Below are positions 15,283 through 22,772 of a stretch of DNA of 36,599 nt, piece by piece. This stretch comes from Cerina litoralis (GTDB lineage Bacteria > Bacteroidota > Bacteroidia > Flavobacteriales > Flavobacteriaceae). Each line of letters begins with the position of its first letter. The first letter of the stretch is position 1. Position numbers and translations under genes: made by a program. The notes beneath the pieces are model-generated. The model was not told where the DNA came from, searched no databases, and worked only from the letters and a program-made list of their open reading frames with translations. The stretch lies in assembly GCA_022008415.1 (NCBI GenBank), contig JAIRBC010000035.1:1-36599 (forward strand), written 5' to 3'.

Positions 15283-16302
15283 ATGAAAAAATACCTGACG
15301 GCCTTATTGGCAATGACCACGTTGTTGCTGTGCGCACAGGAAAATACAAACCCACAAACGCAATGGACCGACGAAAGGCCAGATGGGCATGGCCCAATTT
15401 CAGTGGTGGGAGACCATATGCACCAAAAAGGTGAATGGATGTTTAATATTGAGTACGTTCACTCTTACATGGAAGGGCTGCAGATGGGAAACCAAGAAAT
15501 TTCCCCTGCAAAAGCGTTGGACAAATATATGGTAGTCCCGGAAAAGATGACCATGGATATGCAAATGTTGGCCGCAATGTATGCGCCGAGCGATAAATTA
15601 ACCCTAATGGCAATGACCATGTATATGACTATGGATATGGATTTACTTATGCGCAATGGCAACCCTTTTAATGTCCGATCATCAGGAATAGGTGATACCC
15701 AACTTGCAGGACTCCTAAAAATATGGGACGGCAATCGGCAGACTCTACACGGTTTACTCGGATTTTCACTGCCCACCGGAAGTATTCAAAAAAAGGACGT
15801 TACCCCCATGTCGGCACCCGGGGAGGCAAAATTGCCATACGGGATGCAAATGGGTAGCGGCACGTACGATGGCAACCTAAGCCTTACCTATCTGGGCCAG
15901 GGCAATTTGTTCTCTTGGGGATCACAGCTAAGCGGAATTCTGAGGTTCGGACAAAACGATAGGGATTACCGACTGGGAAATCAGCTTCATCTTAACAACT
16001 GGCTCGCTTATAAAACTGCCGATTGGCTCAGTTTTTCCGGGAGATTGGAATGGACAGCTATCGGAAGTATAAAGGGGGTAGATCCAAATCTGAACCCAAT
16101 AATGTCGGCAACGGCAGATACCGACAATTCAGGGGAAACATTAATAAATGCCGGACTTGGGTTTAATACCCGCGTCCCCAAAGGAACCCTGGAAGATCTG
16201 CGATTTGCCTTCGAATACGCGTTCCCCATATATCAAAACCTATACGGCGTGCAACTAAAAAACAAGCGTGTTTTTACTTTGGGTCTGCAGTATTCCTTTT
16301 AA
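15283..16302 (+). CDS. Outer-membrane beta-barrel protein with a Met-rich segment (transporter-like)
   Basis: Exported (signal peptide ~1-18, LLLCA-Q) and rich in alternating polar and hydrophobic strands, with a terminal aromatic residue (LGLQYSF), as in outer-membrane barrels of the phenol-degradation MetA-like transporter group. Residues 83-123 are unusually rich in methionine (13 Met, mostly spaced by one residue: MTMDMQM, MAMTMYMTMDMD). An MHQ motif stands at 46-48. Such Met/His content is common in periplasmic and outer-membrane copper proteins. It follows two copper protein genes in the island, which supports a copper role, but transport has not been shown for this type. No RBS is outstanding and no near-consensus promoter was recognised. 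Confidence 0.72.
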   Translation: MKKYLTALLAMTTLLLCAQENTNPQTQWTDERPDGHGPISVVGDHMHQKGEWMFNIEYVHSYMEGLQMGNQEISPAKALDKYMVVPEKMTMDMQMLAAMYAPSDKLTLMAMTMYMTMDMDLLMRNGNPFNVRSSGIGDTQLAGLLKIWDGNRQTLHGLLGFSLPTGSIQKKDVTPMSAPGEAKLPYGMQMGSGTYDGNLSLTYLGQGNLFSWGSQLSGILRFGQNDRDYRLGNQLHLNNWLAYKTADWLSFSGRLEWTAIGSIKGVDPNLNPIMSATADTDNSGETLINAGLGFNTRVPKGTLEDLRFAFEYAFPIYQNLYGVQLKNKRVFTLGLQYSF

Positions 16303-16421
16303 TGAAATGGCCCAACTTTCTCCGTTCGCTAAAAAATGGCTCCTTTTCACTAGCAAGTAAAAATTTTAAATCACTTTAATAGGTCCAACTGGCTCATTCT
16401 ATAGCTTTTTGGGTTAAAATT

Positions 16422-16449
16422 GTAACCTTTTATCGTTAACTTTACTCCA
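16422..16449 (+). promoter_or_regulatory. Candidate ECF promoter of sigma gene 2
   Basis: TTGTAACC, 18 bases, TCCA, 18 bases before the ATG at 16468. The left side (GGTTAAAA, 16412-16419) mirrors the box imperfectly (palindrome GGTTAAAATTGTAACC). The mirrored minus-strand promoter is weak here because its boxes are TTAACC and GCCA. Confidence 0.6.
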
Positions 16450-16467
16450 ATGGGTAAATAGAAAAAA

Positions 16468-17142
16468 ATGAATCCATCACAAACCTCCGGAGCCCTGTCG
16501 GAAAAAGAAATGATTTATCGAATCGTTTCCGGGGAAATTAAACTATACGAAGCTATTATTCATCGGTATAACGGTTATTTGTATAAGATAGGAAGGTCCT
16601 ACGGCTTTGGGCACGCGGATGTAGAGGACCTAATGCAGGAAACATACATAAACGCCTATATAAATCTGGGAAAATTTGAAAATCGTTCCTCATTTAAGAC
16701 ATGGATCGTAAGGATTATGCTAAATCAATGTTACCGCCAAAAACACAAGGCGAGTTTTACCAATGAACGTCCGTTGGAAAATGAACTTAGGGAGACCTCT
16801 GCCACCGTGTTTCACCAACAGGACAAAGACGTATCCAAAATGGCACAAAATAAAGAATTACAACAGGTTCTGGAAAATGCAATACAAGACATCCCCGAGG
16901 ATTATAGAACGGTCTTTACACTACGGGAATTAAACGGAATGAGCGTTAGGGAGACCTCTAAAGCGCTTCAAATTTCCGAGGACAATGTTAAGGTGCGATT
17001 TCATCGGTCCAAATCCATGTTGCGCGACGTCATAAAAAAGACGTATTCGCCGGAGGAAATCTTTGAATTCAACTTAATCTATTGCGACAAGATGGTGGAA
17101 CGGGTAATGAAGGCTATTCGGAAACTCAACCGAAATGACTGA
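16468..17142 (+). CDS. ECF sigma factor, paralogue 2 of 3
   Basis: ECF sigma factor with region 2 at ~20-90 (DVEDLMQETYINAYINLGKFENRSSFKTWIVRI) and region 4 at ~130-190 (YRTVFTLRELNGMSVRETSKALQISEDNVKVRFHRSK). The tail IFEFNLIYCDKMVERVMKAIRKL is the same extension as in the other two paralogues. It is the most divergent of the three in the linker between regions 2 and 4. No anti-sigma gene is adjacent. A GTAACC-type promoter stands immediately upstream, with TCCA only 18 bases before the ATG, so autoregulation is likely. The next gene is 180 bases away and lacks a clear site of this kind. Confidence 0.94.
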   Translation: MNPSQTSGALSEKEMIYRIVSGEIKLYEAIIHRYNGYLYKIGRSYGFGHADVEDLMQETYINAYINLGKFENRSSFKTWIVRIMLNQCYRQKHKASFTNERPLENELRETSATVFHQQDKDVSKMAQNKELQQVLENAIQDIPEDYRTVFTLRELNGMSVRETSKALQISEDNVKVRFHRSKSMLRDVIKKTYSPEEIFEFNLIYCDKMVERVMKAIRKLNRND

Positions 17143-17320
17143 CATGTATTCAATCTAATGACGACCAAACTTGCGTTACCGTTTTAAGTTTCTCCTTCCC
17201 AATGCATCGATTTTATTTTTTACGCTATTTTTTGTAATCAATGACCACCATTTTACGTCAAAAGGATAGCAAAGTTATTAATCGTATTCGATTGACAAAT
17301 CGAAATTAAATATGTATATT

Positions 17321-17527
17321 ATGGGAAGACCTGCCACAAAGCCCACCAAACTTCGGGATGGTTATTATTTAGAAGTGCGCAACAAAAACCAGAAGAGTGG
17401 AATAAAGCTTTTTAGGGAAACCAAGCGTCAGCTGCTGCTCGCCATTGAGGAATACAGACAGAGTAAAGACGTAATAGTCCTCGGCAAATCGAGGAATGGA
17501 AAATTGGAAGCCATACCCGAACTTTGA
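17321..17527 (+). CDS. Small basic conserved-type protein of unknown function
   Basis: A short protein of 68 residues starting MGRPATKPTKLRDGYYLEVRNKNQ; an ATG three codons earlier (17312) is also possible. It is rich in Lys and Arg. The pattern of beta-strand-like segments (DGYYLEVRN, GIKLFRET) plus a helix (KRQLLLAIEEYRQSKDV) might suit a nucleic-acid-binding role, but no named family is recognised. It lies 20 bases before the deaminase gene and is probably co-transcribed with it and with gap. Confidence 0.6.
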   Translation: MGRPATKPTKLRDGYYLEVRNKNQKSGIKLFRETKRQLLLAIEEYRQSKDVIVLGKSRNGKLEAIPEL

Positions 17528-17547
17528 TATCCATGTAAACCTCAGGT

Positions 17548-18027
17548 ATGCATACAGACAACACCAAAGCAACCGAAACCCATATTTCATATATGCAACA
17601 GTGCATTGCTTTGGGTAAAAAAGCAATGGAAGATGGGGATTTTCCCGTGGGCTCGGTGGTGGTAAAAGACAATACGATCATAGGGAGGGGATCGGAAGCC
17701 GTAAAATCGTCCAACGATATTACCAAGCATGCCGAAATATTGGCCATTAAGGATGCCCTGACGAATATCAGTGCACCGTATCTGGAAAATTGTGATCTTT
17801 ACACTACCCACGAGCCCTGCTTTATGTGTTCCTACGTAATACGGCACTACAAACTGCGAACCGTAATTTATGGAACCAAAGTAGATCATGTGGGCGGAAT
17901 AACATCGGACCTAAAAGTAATGCTGACCTCAAAAATACCCAACTGGGGGAAAGTTCCCGCAATCATCGATAACGTTTTGGGAGAAGAATGCAATGAATTA
18001 TCAGAGAGATATAAAATTAATAATTAA
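17548..18027 (+). CDS. Nucleoside/guanine deaminase-like zinc enzyme
   Basis: Cytidine-deaminase-fold zinc hydrolase, 159 residues. The zinc and catalytic motifs are complete: HAE (H61, E63) and PCFMC (C91, C94). The DFPVGSVVVKDNTIIGRG start and YGTKVDHVGGI segment resemble small guanine or nucleoside deaminases and TadA relatives, so the base is uncertain. It sits 12 bases before gap in a likely operon. NO-induced base damage could make purine deamination relevant here, but that link is speculation. Confidence 0.88.
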   Translation: MHTDNTKATETHISYMQQCIALGKKAMEDGDFPVGSVVVKDNTIIGRGSEAVKSSNDITKHAEILAIKDALTNISAPYLENCDLYTTHEPCFMCSYVIRHYKLRTVIYGTKVDHVGGITSDLKVMLTSKIPNWGKVPAIIDNVLGEECNELSERYKINN

Positions 18028-18039
18028 AATGCTTTTAAC

Positions 18040-19032
18040 ATGAAGATAGCAATCAATGGTATGGGCCGTATTGGAAGGGCAGCCCTTAAATTAATCTTGG
18101 ACACGGACGGACTGGATGTAATCGCGGTAAACGATATTATACCTATTGAAAACTTGGTGTACCTTATAAAATACGATACGGTATACGGGATTTACGAAAA
18201 AGAGGTTTCCCATGATGGACAAACGCTGATCGTTGGGGGAACCCGTATTAAATACTTTACCGTTAAAAACCCGGAAGAACTGCCCTGGAAGGAAAACGGC
18301 ATCGATCTGGTCATTGAAAGTACCGGACTTTTTACCCTACGCGAGGATGCCGAAAAGCACATCACCGCAGGGGCAAAAACGGTAGTCATATCGGCTCCGA
18401 CCAAAAGCGAGGACACCCCCACGGTGGTTCACGGGGTGAATTCATCGGACGGTAAGGTCTCCGTTTTTTCATGCGCCAGTTGTACCACCAACAATATAAG
18501 TCCCGTAGTGGAAATCTTAGACCGTAGGGTCGGCATTAAAAAGGCCATCATGACCACGGTACACGCGTATACGGCATCGCAGCATATCGTAGACGGCCCC
18601 TCTAAAAAGAACTTTCGTATGGGCCGGGCCGGTGCGGCCAATTTGGTGCCCACCACAACAGGGGCCGCCATTGCGACTACCAAAGCCCTGCCAGACCTAG
18701 CAGGCAAGTTTGATGGGGTCGCGATACGAACCCCCATTCCCGTGGGCTCCATCTCGGACCTAACCTTTGTAACGGAAAAACCGGTGACCGTGGAAGTGGT
18801 GAACTCCATATTTGAAGAGGAGGCAAAAACCGACCGATACGCAAAGGTACTCGCTGTCACCAATGAACCCATAGTATCGTCCGATATCGTAAAAAGCCCC
18901 TTTGCCTCTACCGTGGATCTGGGGATGACCCGGGTGGTCGATGGGGATCTTCTTAAGGTTATGACCTGGTACGACAACGAATGGGGTTTTACCAACCAGA
19001 TGATACGGGAGATCCTTGTAATAAAAGGTTAA
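18040..19032 (+). CDS. gap: Glyceraldehyde-3-phosphate dehydrogenase, type I
   Basis: Oxidises glyceraldehyde 3-phosphate to 1,3-bisphosphoglycerate with NAD. It has an N-terminal Rossmann start (AINGMGRIGRAALKL) and the adenine-ribose Asp in AVND (D32), favouring NAD over NADP. The catalytic cysteine C148 is in SCASCTTNN and the general base is H175 in TTVHAYTASQ. WYDNEWGFTNQM is the C-terminal signature. Length is normal (330). The active-site neighbourhood differs from the usual SNASCTTNC: there is an extra Cys at -3 (C145) and Asn in place of the Cys at +4. This changes the thiol pair known from many GAPDHs. It may be an additional copy used under redox stress. Confidence 0.95.
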   Translation: MKIAINGMGRIGRAALKLILDTDGLDVIAVNDIIPIENLVYLIKYDTVYGIYEKEVSHDGQTLIVGGTRIKYFTVKNPEELPWKENGIDLVIESTGLFTLREDAEKHITAGAKTVVISAPTKSEDTPTVVHGVNSSDGKVSVFSCASCTTNNISPVVEILDRRVGIKKAIMTTVHAYTASQHIVDGPSKKNFRMGRAGAANLVPTTTGAAIATTKALPDLAGKFDGVAIRTPIPVGSISDLTFVTEKPVTVEVVNSIFEEEAKTDRYAKVLAVTNEPIVSSDIVKSPFASTVDLGMTRVVDGDLLKVMTWYDNEWGFTNQMIREILVIKG

Positions 19033-19077
19033 CAACAGTTCCTTAAAAGAAATTAAAACATATTAAAATTTAACACT

Positions 19078-19749
19078 ATGAAGACACAGCCTGTTAAGAT
19101 TAAAACGATCGAGTATGCCACCCACGACGTACTCCATATAGTAACCGAAAAACCAAAAGATATCGATTTTGTCCCAGGTCAGGCTACGGAAATGTTTTTG
19201 GGCGAAGCGGGAAAGGACGGGGAAGGAAATCCCTTCACGTTTACCTGCCTTCCCAACGATGATTATCTGGAATTTATGATAAAAACATATCCCAGCCACA
19301 ACGGCCTCACCAATGAACTTTTAAAGTTGAAGAAAGGTGACGAGGTTATCCTAAACGACGTATTCGGGGCGATAGCTTACAAGGGCGAAGGAACTTTTAT
19401 TGCAGGCGGTGCAGGAGTTACACCTTTTATTGCAATTCTACGAGACCTAAAAGCAAAGAATAAACTTGGCAACAATCGGCTCATCTTTGCCAATAAGACC
19501 AAGCAGGATATTATACTCAAAAAGGAATTCGAGGAAATGTTGGGCAACAATTTTATCAATATCCTGTCCGATGAAAAAACGGACGAATACGCCAATGGTA
19601 GAATTACGGAAGAGTTTATCAAAAAAAACACCCCTGGGCTAAAAGGACATTTCTATTTATGCGGTCCACCACCGATGATGGATGCCGTGGAAGGGCAATT
19701 GGCACATTTGAAGATAAGCGATGACTTGATCGTCAAGGAGGCATTTTGA
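19078..19749 (+). CDS. Short ferredoxin/flavodoxin reductase-like flavoprotein, copy 1
   Basis: A soluble FNR-fold oxidoreductase that would pass electrons between NAD(P)H and a small redox partner. The FAD domain spans ~1-100, where PFTFTCLP replaces the usual RxYS flavin motif. The nucleotide domain starts at AGGAGVTPFIAIL (109-121) and ends near YLCGPPPMMDAVEGQL (C195). The length of 223 residues means no extra 2Fe-2S domain. It lies 45 bases after gap, so it is probably co-transcribed with it. A paralogue (copy 2) is at 21722 under an ECF-type promoter. The partner protein is unknown. Confidence 0.85.
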   Translation: MKTQPVKIKTIEYATHDVLHIVTEKPKDIDFVPGQATEMFLGEAGKDGEGNPFTFTCLPNDDYLEFMIKTYPSHNGLTNELLKLKKGDEVILNDVFGAIAYKGEGTFIAGGAGVTPFIAILRDLKAKNKLGNNRLIFANKTKQDIILKKEFEEMLGNNFINILSDEKTDEYANGRITEEFIKKNTPGLKGHFYLCGPPPMMDAVEGQLAHLKISDDLIVKEAF

Positions 19750-19838
19750 TTATTGCCCGACTGTAAAGTCCGAGAACTGCATTGCGCTTGTTCCCGAATT
19801 TTCTAACCCGGTCACTCGATTGTACGAACAAACATTAA

Positions 19839-20384
19839 TTGGTTGATTTGGAGCAGGACCAACAAGAAAAAACGATTTGGACCATCGGGCATTCGACCCG
19901 CACTATCGAGCAATTTATCGGAATGCTTAAGTATTTTAGTATTTCCTTGTTAATCGATATCCGACGATTTCCGGGATCTAGAAAGCACCCCCATTTTAAC
20001 CGAGATAACCTACAAGTTTCCTTGAGGGAAAACGAAATCGATTATATGCATTTTGAGGCCTTGGGCGGTCGGAGAAAAATAAGTCCCGATTCTACTAACA
20101 CGGCCTGGCGCAACCCATCATTTAAGGCCTACGCGGATTATATGGAAACAACGATCTTTAAAAATTCAATTGCGGAATTAGAAAAGGTCGCATCGCAACA
20201 ACACACCGCCTACATGTGTTCTGAAGCGGTTTGGTGGCGGTGCCATCGTTCTTTGGTTTCCGATGTTTTAAAAGCCCGGGGTTGGAAAGTGATGCATATC
20301 ATGGGACCGAAAAAAAGTGATGATCACCCTTATACGGGGCCGGCAAAAATTAAGTCCGGGCAGGTATCGTATAAAGCAGAATAA
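19839..20384 (+). CDS. DUF488 family protein
   Basis: A 181-residue DUF488 protein of unknown reaction. Motifs: TIWTIGHSTRTIEQFIGMLK, LIDIRRFPGSRKHPHFNRDNL, a central EALGGRRK, and YMCSEAVWWRCHRSLVSDVL with conserved Cys residues. No ATG is available in the upstream part of the frame because a TAA lies directly upstream, so TTG at 19839 (or TTG at 19848) must be used; this is uncertain. Family members are often found beside stress and redox genes. It ends 28 bases before the transaldolase gene. Confidence 0.8.
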   Translation: MVDLEQDQQEKTIWTIGHSTRTIEQFIGMLKYFSISLLIDIRRFPGSRKHPHFNRDNLQVSLRENEIDYMHFEALGGRRKISPDSTNTAWRNPSFKAYADYMETTIFKNSIAELEKVASQQHTAYMCSEAVWWRCHRSLVSDVLKARGWKVMHIMGPKKSDDHPYTGPAKIKSGQVSYKAE

Positions 20385-20412
20385 AAATTTAGAGTTTCAA
20401 AAAGCAATTATC

Positions 20413-21513
20413 ATGAACAGATTACTGGAAATACAGAATCACGGCCAAAGCATTTGGCTAGACTTGCTGGATCGTAAGATAATGGATACGGGCGAGTTGC
20501 AAAGATTGATCGATGAGGATGGGCTTCGAGGTCTAACCTCAAACCCCGCCATTTTTGAAAAAGCGATCAGTAAAAGTACCGACTATGACAACGACATAGA
20601 TCATTTAGCCAAACAAGAGGACAACATTGAAGCCATTTTCTTCGATCTGGCCATAAAGGATATCCAACGGGCGGCGGATCTTTTTAAGCCTGTTTACGAC
20701 AAAACCAAAGGCGAGGATGGCTTTGTAAGCTTGGAGGTTTCCCCTTTTCTCGCCCGTGATACGGAAGGAACCATAAAACAGGCGAGGGAGCTCTGGGAAA
20801 AAGTGGATCGGAAGAATGTCATGATCAAAATACCCAGTACAAAAGAAGGACTGCCCGCCATTCGAAAATGTATCAGCGAAGGCATCAATATAAATATCAC
20901 CCTGCTTTTCGGTCTGCCTCGTTACAAAGAGGTGACAGAAGCTTATCTAGGAGGTCTGGAAGACAGGCTCATGGCCAATAAGCCCATAGGAAACATCGCC
21001 TCCGTGGCCAGCTTTTTCCTGAGTCGAATCGATGTAATGATCGATCCCATTTTAACGGAGAAAGGAATAAACGACCTAAAAGGCGAAGTCGCCATTGCCT
21101 CTGCCAAAAAAGCGTATAGTATTTACCAAGAGGTGTTTACCAACGACAGTTTCAAAGCTCTTGAAGTAAAGGGCGCAAGACCACAACGGGTATTGTGGGC
21201 CAGTACTAGCGCCAAGGATCCTGCTTTCAGTGATGTTAAATATGTGGAAGCGTTAATTGGCCAAAAAACCATCAACACCTTACCCGTAGATACGATCGAT
21301 GCGTTTCGCGACCACGGGCAGGCGGCGAATACCTTGACAAAAAACTTGGATCACGCAACCCAAATTCTGAAGCGGTTAAGAGAAAGCGGGATCGATCTTG
21401 ATCAGATAACCCAGAAATTGGAGGATGAGGGAATTAAAAAGTTTAATGCAGCCTTTGATGCACTTCTGAAGGTAATCGACACCCAGAGGAAGAAGTCGAA
21501 CGCAAAAGCGTAA
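20413..21513 (+). CDS. tal: Transaldolase
   Basis: Transfers a dihydroxyacetone unit in the non-oxidative pentose-phosphate pathway. The frame is open further upstream, overlapping DUF488, but the ATG at 20413 starts the family-like N-terminus MNRLLEIQNHGQSIWLDLLDR and is chosen. Motifs: GLRGLTSNPAIFEKAI (37-52), VSLEVSPFLARDT, and the Schiff-base lysine K139 in NVMIKIPST. Further on are NITLLFGLPRYKEV and ASFFLSRID. The length of 366 residues fits the longer bacterial/plant transaldolase group rather than the ~220-residue type. It stands with gap and two flavoproteins, consistent with supply of reducing power. Confidence 0.95.
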   Translation: MNRLLEIQNHGQSIWLDLLDRKIMDTGELQRLIDEDGLRGLTSNPAIFEKAISKSTDYDNDIDHLAKQEDNIEAIFFDLAIKDIQRAADLFKPVYDKTKGEDGFVSLEVSPFLARDTEGTIKQARELWEKVDRKNVMIKIPSTKEGLPAIRKCISEGININITLLFGLPRYKEVTEAYLGGLEDRLMANKPIGNIASVASFFLSRIDVMIDPILTEKGINDLKGEVAIASAKKAYSIYQEVFTNDSFKALEVKGARPQRVLWASTSAKDPAFSDVKYVEALIGQKTINTLPVDTIDAFRDHGQAANTLTKNLDHATQILKRLRESGIDLDQITQKLEDEGIKKFNAAFDALLKVIDTQRKKSNAKA

Positions 21514-21671
21514 CCGACTCTATGGTCGCTTCTTATGGCGGAAACGCTTCACTAAATATTCAATATATAAGTACGTCTAGGATGAACATAGGTTGCCATG
21601 GATGAAACGGGCAACCCCAATGAGCGTGTTCTATAATACACGTTATTCTCTACAATACCACATAATTATTT

Positions 21672-21698
21672 GTAACCCAACCTCTAAATCTTAATCCA
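21672..21698 (+). promoter_or_regulatory. Candidate ECF promoter of flavoprotein copy 2
   Basis: TTTGTAACC, 17 bases, TCCA, ending 23 bases before the ATG at 21722. It matches the sigma-gene motif with the same spacing, without a mirrored left arm. Confidence 0.6.
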
Positions 21699-21721
21699 AT
21701 AGACAGATAAATTGGATTATT

Positions 21722-22414
21722 ATGAGAGGTTTTATGTTTCCTTACCGAGCCAAGATCTTGCGCAAACAAGAAATCAACCACAATGTCATGCGGTTTCACA
21801 TCGAAAAACCCTATGGCTACATGTTCTCTCCAGGCCAAGCCATCGATTTGAGTATTGATCAACCAGGGTATGAACTCGAGGTTGCTCCCTTTACCATTCT
21901 TAACCATGTGGAAAGCGCCGTTTTGGAACTCGTCATTAAAATACGCCCGGGCAAAAAAAGTTTGACCAATGGTTTGGCGGGATTGGATAACGGAGCGACC
22001 CTTCAAATAACCGAACCCTGGGACACCTATAAATATAAAGGCAGCGGTGTTTTTATCGCCGCCGGATCAGGTATCATTCCCTTTATTCCTATTTTAAAGC
22101 AAATTGCAGCCACAGGGGTAGACCTTAAAGAGGGACACGCCCTAATATACGCCAATAAAAAAAGGGAAGACATTCTCTTTAAATCGGAACTGAAACGATT
22201 CTTTGGCAACAATTATACAAACGTACTAAGTGCCACCAAAGAAAGGAGTAGGGTGAGTGGCAGGGTCGACTTTTCCTTTCTCAAAGAAAGGTTAACCGAC
22301 CTAAACCAACATTTCTATATCTGTGGACCCAAAATATTTGAACAGGATGTAAGACGCAATCTGTTAAAATTGGGGGCCAAAAAAAGACATATTCAGACAG
22401 GCTATAAGTTTTAA
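21722..22414 (+). CDS. Short ferredoxin/flavodoxin reductase-like flavoprotein, copy 2
   Basis: A paralogue of the gene at 19078, 230 residues, with the FNR fold. FAD domain residues include SPGQAIDLSID and PFTILNH; the usual RxYS flavin motif is not recognisable. The nucleotide part starts at AAGSGIIPFIPIL (113-125) and has HFYICGPKIF (C201) near the end. Unlike copy 1 it has a putative ECF promoter, so it may be stress-specific. The electron acceptor is unknown; cytochromes or cupredoxins of the island are possible but unproven, especially as this protein looks cytoplasmic and they are not. Confidence 0.83.
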   Translation: MRGFMFPYRAKILRKQEINHNVMRFHIEKPYGYMFSPGQAIDLSIDQPGYELEVAPFTILNHVESAVLELVIKIRPGKKSLTNGLAGLDNGATLQITEPWDTYKYKGSGVFIAAGSGIIPFIPILKQIAATGVDLKEGHALIYANKKREDILFKSELKRFFGNNYTNVLSATKERSRVSGRVDFSFLKERLTDLNQHFYICGPKIFEQDVRRNLLKLGAKKRHIQTGYKF

Positions 22415-22669
22415 ATTCACAAAACAAAAGCACCACGTCTTAACAGGTCCCATCCCAATCCCCGAGGCGAAGAAAGGAAGACCGGAACGTTAGATTTTGG
22501 TCCGACAAATCATCGATCTGGAATAAATCCGAACATCCCACCTACCTGGTATTGGACGTCTAATTTTACCTAGTTATTTCCTACAACGCAAAAATTCCAA
22601 ATAAGCGCTTTATAAAACATTCTATACCACCGCTTTATTCACGAACCATAAAAGATCAATAATTTTTTT
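22415..22669. other. Intergenic stretch without a recognised gene
   Basis: Part of a 358-base gap between flavoprotein copy 2 and the cytochrome gene. The first ~255 bases show no convincing frame, hairpin with a T-run or operator that I can support. The gap ends with the ECF-type promoter at 22670 and the cytochrome leader. Confidence 0.5.
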
Positions 22670-22696
22670 GTAACCGAATTGATTTCTATTCATCCA
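22670..22696 (+). promoter_or_regulatory. Candidate ECF promoter of the di-haem cytochrome c
   Basis: TTTGTAACC, 17 bases, TCCA, ending 76 bases before the ATG at 22773. It has the same boxes and spacing as at sigma gene 3 and the DoxX-like gene. The longer leader is unlike the other plus-strand sites in the set. Confidence 0.6.
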
Positions 22697-22772
22697 AATA
22701 TAGAGCATCTTAACCCAAGGTTACTTTGGTATCCGGGAAAGATTGCCAATTCACACATAAAAACAAAAAATT

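Noticed and set aside
17234-17260. TTGTAATC-N17-GTCA before the small basic gene
   Set aside because: Both boxes differ from the consensus; I could not separate it from chance.
18429-18995. 188-codon minus-strand frame inside gap
   Set aside because: Shadow of GAPDH; low-complexity translation and no motif.
19141-19163. GTAACC inside flavoprotein 1 as another ECF site
   Set aside because: It lies in coding sequence and has no TCYA 17-18 bases downstream.
21591-21640. GGTTGCC ... GGCAACC and CGTGT ... ACACG stems after the transaldolase gene as terminators
   Set aside because: Neither is followed by a T-run; only short stems.
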